Positions 1-4,751 of a DNA stretch of 5,392 nt are shown here, one piece after another. Location of the stretch: the NCBI GenBank assembly GCA_021163705.1, contig JAGGTO010000130.1, forward strand, positions 1 to 5,392. Reading direction: 5' to 3'. A model generated the notes under the pieces. It did no database searches and was not told the DNA's origin. It was given only the letters and a program-made list of their open reading frames with translations. Position 1 is the first letter of the stretch; every line of letters begins with the position of its first letter. This DNA is from Thermoplasmata archaeon. GTDB lineage: Archaea; Thermoplasmatota; Thermoplasmata; Thermoplasmatales; Aciduliprofundaceae. Made by a program: the position numbers and the translations under genes.

Positions 1-23
1 AATTTACCCCAAAATGGGAAGGA

Positions 24-34
24 AAAATTTTATA
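24..34 (+). promoter_or_regulatory. TATA box of the Lrp-like gene
   Basis: AAATTTTATAG follows the purine-rich run GGGAAGGAA (16-24), the usual look of an archaeal BRE plus TATA element. Its centre is near 30-31, so transcription should begin around 55-57, leaving a leader of about 10 bases before the ATG at 66. A small dyad, CCCA-AAA-TGGG (8-18), sits just upstream and could be an operator, but at 4 bp per arm it may be chance. Confidence 0.5.
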
Positions 35-65
35 GAAGGAATACATTATACGGTTGGTGATAAAA

Positions 66-299
66 ATGGCAGTGGGTTTTGTGTTGATAAGTACCGCGCC
101 GGGAAAGGAGCATGAGGTCTACAACGCCCTTAAGGAGATTCCAGAAATCGTGGAGCTCCATCCTCTCTTCGGTGAGTTCGATCTAATTGCGAAAATAGAA
201 ACCAAGGACTTTAATGAGCTTGGTGAAATAGTAGTTGAAAAGATAAGAATGATCGATGGAGTTATAGATACTAAAACGCTGACGGGAATCAAGTTCTAA
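66..299 (+). CDS. Stand-alone Lrp/AsnC ligand-binding (RAM) domain protein
   Basis: A 77-residue protein that consists only of the RAM (regulation of amino acid metabolism) effector domain of the Lrp/AsnC family, without the DNA-binding helix-turn-helix. The usual marks are present: a first strand VGFVLIST (3-10), APGKE (11-15) leading into helix 1, and the family signature GEFD (36-39) followed by the strand LIAKIE. Family knowledge: such domains form dimers and higher oligomers that bind amino acids or related small molecules at subunit interfaces, and single-domain versions may act alone or modulate full-length Lrp proteins. Start choice: TTG at 54 and GTG at 57 are in frame, but ATG at 66 has GGTGAT (56-61) at proper spacing and gives the normal family N-terminus. 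The small membrane protein follows after 14 bases, probably in the same transcript. The ligand cannot be read from the sequence. Confidence 0.85.
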   Translation: MAVGFVLISTAPGKEHEVYNALKEIPEIVELHPLFGEFDLIAKIETKDFNELGEIVVEKIRMIDGVIDTKTLTGIKF

Positions 300-313
300 A
301 GAGAGGGATTTCT

Positions 314-613
314 ATGTTCACATGGGACTGGCTACTGTTCGGCGAGGTTATACTTTCCCTCCTATCTTTAACATTCATAGTACTGGGGGCTCTCACAACC
401 TATTTTGGAAGCGGTAAGAGCAGAGCTGCGGGAGTCTCTCTAGTTATTGTTGGGATCATAATACCCATCATTCTCTACTTTGCCTACTGGATACATCATG
501 TGGGGCATTTCACCCATGATGTTTTCCTTCCAGGCCTTCTCTACATAGGGGGAGGAATTATAGGTGTTGTCATAGGTTTCCTGGTTTTTCTGGGAATAAT
601 AATGAAGACCTAA
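314..613 (+). CDS. Small three-helix membrane protein, function unknown
   Basis: A 99-residue, very hydrophobic protein that I do not recognise. Three membrane segments are visible: about residues 7-31, 40-58 and 72-96. The loop between helices 1 and 2 (GSGKSRAAG, 32-40) is basic, so it is probably cytoplasmic. That places the loop between helices 2 and 3 outside, and this loop is rich in histidine (H61, H62, H65, H68, then D69), which could bind a metal or sense protons; this is inference only. Glycines recur in helix 3 (GGGIIG), typical of tight helix packing. The ribosome site GAGAGGGA (301-308) precedes the ATG. It lies 14 bases behind the RAM-domain gene and ends one base before the purE promoter, so it is probably the last gene of a two-gene unit. 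The long open frame, ribosome site and coherent topology make it a real gene. Confidence 0.75.
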   Translation: MFTWDWLLFGEVILSLLSLTFIVLGALTTYFGSGKSRAAGVSLVIVGIIIPIILYFAYWIHHVGHFTHDVFLPGLLYIGGGIIGVVIGFLVFLGIIMKT

Positions 614-615
614 GA

Positions 616-623
616 TTTTTATA
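616..623 (+). promoter_or_regulatory. TATA box of purE (leaderless promoter)
   Basis: TTTTTATA is centred about 24 bases upstream of the purE ATG at 644. That spacing puts the transcription start at or next to the A of the start codon. The stretch in between (624-643) is pyrimidine-rich and holds no Shine-Dalgarno sequence, as expected for a leaderless archaeal mRNA. The same T/C-rich run could help terminate the upstream transcript. Confidence 0.65.
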
Positions 624-643
624 TCCCCTTTCTATCTCTTTTT

Positions 644-1114
644 ATGGGCGTTTGCGTGCTTTTAGGGAGCAAAAGCGATCTGGAAAAAGCAGAGAAAGCA
701 TTTCAGATATTCAGGGATTTCAATGTTGAGTATGAGGTGCATATAGCCTCGGCTCATAGAACCCCTGAACGGGTAAAAGAAATAGTGGAGAAAACTGAGC
801 ATGAAGTTTTCCTTGTTTTTGCAGGTTTATCTGCAGCTTTGTCGGGTGCCGTAGCAGCTCTGACAACAAGGCCCGTGATAGGAGTCCCCCTATCTGGGAA
901 GGTTCCTCTGGACTCTTTGTTAAGCATGGTTCAGATGCCCAAGGGAGTGCCTGTTGGGGTTGTGGGTGTGGATAACGCCGTGAATGGGGCGCTACTTTGC
1001 ATAGAGATTCTTGCGCTTAGAAATGAGGAGCTCAAAAACAAATTAAAGAGGTATAGGGAGACGCAAAAAGAGAAGGTATTGAGAGATGATGAGGAGGTGC
1101 AGAAACATGTTTAA
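644..1114 (+). CDS. purE: PurE, phosphoribosylaminoimidazole carboxylase / N5-CAIR mutase family
   Basis: A 156-residue PurE, close to the usual family length. It makes CAIR in de novo purine synthesis, in the cytoplasm; the family is octameric. Visible motifs are the phosphate-binding GSKSDL (8-13), SAHRTP (36-41, with the conserved H38), TTRPVIGVPL (74-83), SLLSMVQMPKGVPVG (91-105) and the C-terminal NGALLCIEILAL helix (114-125). The oddity is the loop at 60-68, AGLSAALSG. Bacterial class I mutases have AGGAAHLPG here with a conserved histidine; the present loop has alanine (A65) and looks more like the S-x-ALSG of class II AIR carboxylases. The enzyme may therefore use CO2 and AIR directly; no purK is in the window. 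The last residues (about 126-156) are charged and probably a variable tail. The start has a TATA box at leaderless distance. The 3' end overlaps guaAb by 8 bases and contains its ribosome site. Confidence 0.93.
   Translation: MGVCVLLGSKSDLEKAEKAFQIFRDFNVEYEVHIASAHRTPERVKEIVEKTEHEVFLVFAGLSAALSGAVAALTTRPVIGVPLSGKVPLDSLLSMVQMPKGVPVGVVGVDNAVNGALLCIEILALRNEELKNKLKRYRETQKEKVLRDDEEVQKHV
1093..1099 (+). promoter_or_regulatory. Ribosome site that fixes the guaAb start
   Basis: GGAGGTG lies inside the last codons of purE, 7 bases before the ATG at 1107. It selects this ATG over the in-frame ATG codons at 1086 and 1089, which lie upstream of the site. Translation of guaAb is therefore probably coupled to that of purE. 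Confidence 0.8.
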
Positions 1115-2045
1115 GCCGGATAAGTTTGTCAGTGAAAAAATTGAGGAGCTGAGAGAGAAAATTAAGGGCCGGGCAATAATTGCCTGCTCGGGAGGTGTGG
1201 ATAGCACCACCGCTGCGGTGCTTGTTCATAGGGCAATAGGCGACAATCTCTTAGCCGTATTTGTTGACACAGGATTTATGAGGAAAAACGAGAAGGAGAG
1301 GATCTCCCAATTATTTTCAAAAATGGAACTTAACTATAGGATAGTGGATGCCTCTGAAGAATTTATAGATGTTTTGAAAGGTGTAGAAGATCCAGAAAGA
1401 AAGAGGAAGATAATAGGGGCCAAGTTCATAGAGGTATTTGAAAGAGAAGCTCAAAATTTTGGGGCGAGATATCTTGTTCAGGGCACCATTGCTCCCGACT
1501 GGATTGAGAGTGGAGGAGGTTTGAGGGACACGATAAAATCGCATCACAATGTGGGTGGATTGCCGGAGAGAATGAATCTTGAGCTAGTAGAACCTTTGCG
1601 AGATCTTTACAAGGACGAGGTTCGCAAGGTTGCAAAGTATCTGGGTTTAGAGGTGTATGAAAGGCAACCATTTCCGGGTCCCGGACTGGCCATAAGAATA
1701 ATAGGGGAGGTCACAAGGGAGAGATTGGAAATAGTAAGGGAAGCAAATGCCATAGTGGAGGAGGAAGTTGAGAATTTTTACCCATATGAGAAGAGACCCT
1801 GGCAGTACTTTGCTGTTCTCTTACCCATTCGCTCGGTTGGAGTGCATGGAGATAAAAGGGTGTATGGGTATACCATTGCAGTGAGAATGGTGGAAAGTGT
1901 GGATGGCATGACAGCTGCATATTTTAAAGCGGAGCATGAGCTTCTCGATAAAATTGCCATAAGGCTCACAAGAGAAATAAAGGGAGTGAACAGGGTGGTT
2001 TACGATATAACAAACAAGCCGCCAGCAACAATCGAGTGGGAATAG
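1107..2045 (+). CDS. guaAB: GMP synthase [glutamine-hydrolysing] subunit B (ATP pyrophosphatase)
   Basis: A 312-residue protein that adenylates XMP and transfers ammonia to give GMP, the last step to guanine nucleotides. In bacteria this unit is fused behind a glutaminase; in many archaea, as here, it is a separate subunit B working with a small amidotransferase (subunit A). Visible features are the PP-loop SGGVDST (28-34), QGTIAPD (125-131), KSHHNVGGLP (144-153), QPFPGPGLAIR (187-197), and the C-terminal dimerisation domain ending in KPPATIEWE (304-312), the canonical end of the family. No glutaminase domain precedes it, and the partner gene is not in this window. It overlaps purE by 8 bases and ends one base from the end of the minus-strand gene at 2047, so it closes the purE-guaAb unit. 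Confidence 0.95.
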   Translation: MFKPDKFVSEKIEELREKIKGRAIIACSGGVDSTTAAVLVHRAIGDNLLAVFVDTGFMRKNEKERISQLFSKMELNYRIVDASEEFIDVLKGVEDPERKRKIIGAKFIEVFEREAQNFGARYLVQGTIAPDWIESGGGLRDTIKSHHNVGGLPERMNLELVEPLRDLYKDEVRKVAKYLGLEVYERQPFPGPGLAIRIIGEVTRERLEIVREANAIVEEEVENFYPYEKRPWQYFAVLLPIRSVGVHGDKRVYGYTIAVRMVESVDGMTAAYFKAEHELLDKIAIRLTREIKGVNRVVYDITNKPPATIEWE

Positions 2046-2046
2046 A

Positions 2047-2409
2047 TTACTCTATACTTTGCAGAAAATCTATTGCTTCCTCGAGCCTTTCTCTCCAATC
2101 TTTCTTTCCCACCCTGAATGTAAGGTAGAGAGGTGTAAATTTCATCCCCTTTGGAGGGACCGCATTCTTCTCATATTTACAATTATGCACTATGCTGAGC
2201 TTTACCTCACCTCTAAATGTGGCAATGATATCATATCCACGATATTTGAATTTGAGGGAATCTCCTTCATCTTTTCCTCCAAAAGTTGTGGATAACTCCT
2301 TTTTTATCTTCTTCTTCACCGTCAGTTTCGCAACGAGGATATAGAATATCATGGCTCCAAGAAGAGATAAAGATAGCAGTATTCCTATGATATAGAGAAT
2401 TTCGCTCAT
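2047..2409 (-). CDS. Membrane-anchored protein of unknown function
   Basis: A 120-residue protein that I do not recognise. Residues 4-27 form one hydrophobic helix. A strongly basic stretch (28-37, KLTVKKKIKK) follows, so by the positive-inside rule the C-terminal domain should be cytoplasmic and the helix an uncleaved anchor. The soluble part (about 40-120) alternates short hydrophobic stretches (LKFKYRGYDIIATF, VKLSIVH, LYLTFRV) that look like beta strands, and ends in an amphipathic helix (WRERLEEAIDFLQSIE). Start choice: the frame is open back to 2472, but the extension would run through the proposed promoter and guide RNA and has no membrane-protein character. ATG at 2409 is about 26 bases from a TATA box, fitting a leaderless mRNA, and has no Shine-Dalgarno sequence. 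It converges on guaAb with one base between the stop codons. Confidence 0.72.
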   Translation of the reverse strand: MSEILYIIGILLSLSLLGAMIFYILVAKLTVKKKIKKELSTTFGGKDEGDSLKFKYRGYDIIATFRGEVKLSIVHNCKYEKNAVPPKGMKFTPLYLTFRVGKKDWRERLEEAIDFLQSIE

Positions 2410-2429
2410 CCGAATTCGATTAGGACAAA

Positions 2430-2440
2430 TTTTTATATTA
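2430..2440. promoter_or_regulatory. TATA box apparently shared by two divergent transcripts
   Basis: TTTTTATATTA is centred near 2435. On the minus strand the ATG at 2409 lies about 26 bases away. On the plus strand the first base of the GC-rich RNA element (2460) lies about 25 bases away. Both are at normal archaeal TATA-to-start distance. Purine-rich BRE-like sequence is present on both sides (GGACAAA on the plus strand, GGAAAAGA on the minus strand). A perfect palindrome, CGAATTCG (2411-2418), sits between the box and the minus-strand ATG and could be an operator. Confidence 0.55.
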
Positions 2441-2459
2441 TCTTTTCCATGACTACTTT

Positions 2460-2515
2460 GCCCACCTGCCATGCACCCTCCGAGCTATGAGGAGGGAACC
2501 ACCCGGTGGGCTAAA
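2460..2515 (+). ncRNA. Candidate archaeal H/ACA guide RNA, predicted 16S rRNA pseudouridylation
   Basis: A GC-rich island (36 of 52 bases in 2460-2511) in an AT-rich intergenic stretch. It folds as one hairpin: lower stem GCCCACC (2460-2466) with GGTGGGC (2505-2511), 7 bp; an internal loop of 9 and 8 bases; upper stem CCCTCC (2476-2481) with GGAGGG (2491-2496), 6 bp; and apical loop GAGCTATGA. The loop begins with GA and ends with TGA, the K-loop pattern (tandem sheared G-A pairs plus a bulged U) bound by L7Ae in archaeal guide RNAs. The complement strand lacks it, which sets the orientation. AAA (2513-2515) follows as an ANA box, 14-16 bases from the pocket. Arms GCCATG (2468-2473) and CCACC (2499-2503) pair with GGUGG-U-G-CAUGGC, a conserved 16S stretch, placing the target at E. 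coli U1052. Two mismatched layers (CA opposite AA) separate the arms from the upper stem, which is not ideal. A TATA box lies 25 bases upstream. T/C-rich sequence after 2515 could terminate it. Confidence 0.72.
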
Positions 2516-2524
2516 TTTTATATT
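2513..2524 (+). promoter_or_regulatory. TATA box of dph2
   Basis: AAATTTTATATT is centred near 2519, so transcription should start around 2544-2546, only 3-5 bases before the dph2 ATG at 2549. The intervening sequence is T/C-rich and has no Shine-Dalgarno sequence, so dph2 would be leaderless or nearly so. The box touches the 3' end of the proposed guide RNA. Confidence 0.6.
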
Positions 2525-2548
2525 TCTCTTTCTCCTATTCTTTATGAT

Positions 2549-3529
2549 ATGCTTCCATATGATATTGATTTTCAGTCACTGCGGGAAAAAATCAGCTCTG
2601 AGGGATTTGAGCGAGTGCTTCTTCAACTTCCCGAAGGTTTGAAAATATATGCTACGGAAATTGTCGATGCTCTTAAGGGATATAATGTTTATATTTCCAC
2701 AAAACCCTGCTATGGGGCCTGCGATATAGAAGTGTATCCCGATATGCTTACCCTGCATTTTGGGCACAGTGAGATACCAAATATAAAGTATCCTCCAAAC
2801 ATAGTATTTGTGGAAGCCTTCTCCAAGGTCTCATTTAAAAATGTGGTGGAGAAGTTTTTAAAGGATCATTCCTGTGATTCTGCAGGTTTGGTTGCATCGG
2901 TTCAGCATATTCCTCAGATTAATGAGGTTCGAGAATTGTTGGAAAGCAGAGGTATAGAGACATATGTGGGGAATGGGGATGGAAGGGTAAAGTATCCTGG
3001 TCAGATTTTGGGTTGCAACTTTTCAACGGCTAGAGAAGTTGCAAAAAAAGTCTCCTGTTTTCTTTTTCTGGGTACGGGGGATTTTCATGCCATGGGTGTG
3101 GAGATGGCTACAGGAAAAAAGACCTATGTGATTGATCCCTTCACCCAAGAATATCACGAAGTTTCAGAGAAGGTGAGCAGGTTTATGAGGCAAAGATTTG
3201 GAGCCATAGTCAAGGCTGAAGAAGCTGATAAATATGGAATTATTGTGAGTTCCAAGATAGGACAGAGGAGAATAAAACTTGCAATGGCTCTTAAAGAAAT
3301 GATAGAATCCACTGGTAAAAAAGCGTATCTCCTGGTGAGCGATGTTATTATTCCTGAAGAGCTTTATTACGATGTGGATGTGTATGTGAATACTGCCTGT
3401 CCAAGGGTTACCTATGATGATTATCTGAGATTTCCCAGGCCGATAATATCTCCCGTGGAACTAGAAATAGCTTTAAAATTCAAGCTCTGGGAGAATTTCA
3501 AATTTGATGAGATTGTGGAGGTGGATTGA
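2549..3529 (+). CDS. dph2: Dph2, 2-(3-amino-3-carboxypropyl)histidine synthase
   Basis: A 326-residue enzyme for the first step of diphthamide synthesis: it cleaves S-adenosylmethionine and moves the 3-amino-3-carboxypropyl group to a histidine of elongation factor 2. The archaeal form is a homodimer with a [4Fe-4S] cluster on three cysteines, one from each of three similar domains. All three are visible: C58 in YGACD, C156 in GQILGCNFS and C284 in ACPRV. Other family features are LLQLPEGL (24-31), FGHSEIP (71-77), SVQHIPQ (117-123) and GNGDGRVKYPGQ (141-152). Extra cysteines (C54, C109, C170) are not part of the known triad. Start choice: the frame is open back to 2471, but that extension crosses the guide RNA and promoter. 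ATG 2549 sits just behind a TATA-defined start and gives the family's normal N-terminus. The stop overlaps the next start by one base, and that gene's ribosome site lies in the last dph2 codons. Confidence 0.93.
   Translation: MLPYDIDFQSLREKISSEGFERVLLQLPEGLKIYATEIVDALKGYNVYISTKPCYGACDIEVYPDMLTLHFGHSEIPNIKYPPNIVFVEAFSKVSFKNVVEKFLKDHSCDSAGLVASVQHIPQINEVRELLESRGIETYVGNGDGRVKYPGQILGCNFSTAREVAKKVSCFLFLGTGDFHAMGVEMATGKKTYVIDPFTQEYHEVSEKVSRFMRQRFGAIVKAEEADKYGIIVSSKIGQRRIKLAMALKEMIESTGKKAYLLVSDVIIPEELYYDVDVYVNTACPRVTYDDYLRFPRPIISPVELEIALKFKLWENFKFDEIVEVD
3517..3523 (+). promoter_or_regulatory. Ribosome site for the small gene after dph2
   Basis: GGAGGTG ends 5 bases before ATG 3529. It supports ATG 3529 over the in-frame TTG at 3526 and indicates coupling to dph2 translation. 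Confidence 0.7.
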
Positions 3530-3819
3530 TGAGGGTGGAGGAAGATTCAATCATTCTGAGGATCAAATTCTCACCTCTCCGGAGTTTAAAGATAAACAAA
3601 AAGGAGGGATATTTGGAATGGTCCCATGAAAGGATAAATTTTGAGAGCATCTTGGGTTATTGGAAAAACTACAGAAAAGTCAGAGGGAAAAATGTTTATT
3701 ATGTGATGCTGTTAACTTCAAAGAGAATGATACCTATTACGCCCTTATTGGATGAATATGATGCGGATAAAGTTCTAAACTATCTTAAAAGAGTAGTTCC
3801 CAGGGAGGCGCGAAAATGA
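3529..3819 (+). CDS. Small soluble protein of unknown function, possibly PH-like fold
   Basis: A 96-residue protein that I cannot assign to a family. It has no membrane segment or cysteine cluster. The pattern is a run of probable beta strands (IILRIKF, SLKINKKEGYLEW, RINFESILGYW, VYYVMLLTS, RMIPITPL) followed by one helix (ADKVLNYLKRVV, about 78-89). That order, a curved sheet capped by a C-terminal helix, resembles bacterial PH-like domains, including the line pattern 'basic-residue-rich strand, I-L-G-Y turn, long strand, strand, helix'. This is shape recognition, not homology. It is basic overall. The gene is real: it has a strong ribosome site, overlaps dph2 by one base, and its stop overlaps the purN start in an ATGA junction. 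Its conservation between dph2 and purN would say whether it is linked to EF2 modification, to purines, or to neither. Confidence 0.75.
   Translation: MRVEEDSIILRIKFSPLRSLKINKKEGYLEWSHERINFESILGYWKNYRKVRGKNVYYVMLLTSKRMIPITPLLDEYDADKVLNYLKRVVPREARK
3804..3808 (+). promoter_or_regulatory. Ribosome site for the extended purN frame
   Basis: GGAGG lies 7 bases before ATG 3816, inside the preceding gene. Good spacing here, against a poor site before the internal ATG 4149, argues that the N-terminal extension of PurN is translated. Confidence 0.7.
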
Positions 3820-4751
3820 AGGAGAGCTTGAAAAATCTTGCAGATATATTCTACATGAAGATTCTAACTCCGAGCACGCCAATAAACATCCAGTGGGTGA
3901 ATAAAATTTTCAGGGATATTGGGATAAGAGATGAGAGCATCGAAAAAATAGCAGAACTCAACGCACCTTTGAGCAGGGAGGTATGGTATTACTCGTTTAT
4001 CAAGGCGGAAGAGGAAGGAAAGCTTGATGTATATCTCACGAGAATAGCTGAAGTGACTGGATTTGAGGAAAATGAAAAGATAAGAGAATATCTTCAAACC
4101 CTCAATCTCTACTATAAAGATGGTGTATTCAGGAGAAGAGTTTTCAAGATGGTCGTTCTTGTATCCGGTCGTGGTACAAATCTTCAGGCTATAATAGATG
4201 CAATCAAAGAGAGAAAAATAGATGGAAAAATTGTGGCGGTAATATCCAATAGAAAGAAGGCTTATGCTCTTGAGAGGGCAAAAAGGGAGGGTATACCCAT
4301 ATATTATCTTCCAGCTCGCAAAAATGAGACCAGGGAAGATTACGATAGGAGATTGAACGAGATAATAGAGCCCCTTAATCCCGATTTAATTGTGCTTGCT
4401 GGTTTTCTCAGAATTCTATCACCCTGGTTTGTTAATAAATACAGGAACAAGATTATAAATATACATCCGGCTTTACTTCCTAGCTTTGCAGGATTATACG
4501 GTGAGCATGTGCATAAGGCTGTGCTTGAATACGGCTGCAAAGTTTCAGGATGCACAGTGCACTTTGTGGATGATAAGGTTGACCATGGCCCCATAATAAT
4601 TCAAAAATGCGTGGAGGTTAAGGATGATGATACTGTGGAATCCCTGGCTGCAAGAGTTCTTGAGAGGGAGCATGAGAGCCTTGTTGAGGCCATACAGCTG
4701 CTCTCTCAAGGGAAAATAAAAATAGAGGGGAGAAAGGTCATTAGATTATAG
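3816..4751 (+). CDS. purN: PurN, phosphoribosylglycinamide formyltransferase with an extra N-terminal domain
   Basis: A 311-residue protein; ordinary PurN is about 200. Residues 112-311 are a complete GAR transformylase, which moves a formyl group from 10-formyl-tetrahydrofolate to GAR, the third step of purine synthesis. Visible are VLVSGRGTNLQAII (114-127), the phosphate and substrate loop; LAGFLRILSP (194-203); NIHPALLPSF (215-224) with catalytic N215 and H217; and DHGPIIIQ (256-263) with catalytic D256, matching E. coli N106, H108 and D144. Residues 1-111 are extra, mostly helical and charged, in the same open frame without a break. The part at 31-93 (with W57, A64, EEGKLDVYL at 66-74, and a late N86) reminds me of EAD1-type helical adaptor domains, at low confidence. 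ATG 3816 has a good ribosome site and an ATGA overlap with the upstream stop. An internal start at ATG 4149 would give plain PurN, but its AGGAG (4131-4135) is 13 bases away. Confidence 0.92.
   Translation: MKESLKNLADIFYMKILTPSTPINIQWVNKIFRDIGIRDESIEKIAELNAPLSREVWYYSFIKAEEEGKLDVYLTRIAEVTGFEENEKIREYLQTLNLYYKDGVFRRRVFKMVVLVSGRGTNLQAIIDAIKERKIDGKIVAVISNRKKAYALERAKREGIPIYYLPARKNETREDYDRRLNEIIEPLNPDLIVLAGFLRILSPWFVNKYRNKIINIHPALLPSFAGLYGEHVHKAVLEYGCKVSGCTVHFVDDKVDHGPIIIQKCVEVKDDDTVESLAARVLEREHESLVEAIQLLSQGKIKIEGRKVIRL

Noticed and set aside
1086..1106. ATG codons at 1086 and 1089 as guaAb starts, and ATGATGA (1086-1092) as a box C of a C/D guide RNA
   Set aside because: The ribosome site 1093-1099 is downstream of both ATGs. 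The nearest CTGA (1149-1152) has no matching stem or internal D'/C' boxes.
2059..2295. Plus-strand open frame opposite the membrane-anchored gene
   Set aside because: No ribosome site or promoter; it is the shadow of the minus-strand gene, which has a coherent anchor and domain.
2410..2472. N-terminal extension of the minus-strand membrane protein
   Set aside because: It crosses the TATA box; ATG 2409 gives a clean membrane anchor at leaderless distance.
2476..2496. CCCTCC/GGAGGG hairpin as a simple transcription terminator or a protein operator
   Set aside because: No T-run follows the hairpin directly, archaea rarely use hairpin terminators, and the enclosing 7 bp stem plus K-loop are better explained by a guide RNA.
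2471..2548. N-terminal extension of Dph2 from ATG 2471
   Set aside because: It runs through the guide RNA structure and the dph2 TATA box, is unlike the Dph2 N-terminus, and would require a start inside a GC-rich hairpin.
3414..3428. ATGATGA followed by CTGA, resembling C and D boxes
   Set aside because: Only four bases separate them, and they encode conserved-looking Dph2 sequence.
4131..4151. Separate purN starting at ATG 4149 after a pseudogene
   Set aside because: The frame upstream is intact with good codon character and a strong ribosome site; AGGAG before 4149 is 13 bases away. Kept only as an alternative start.
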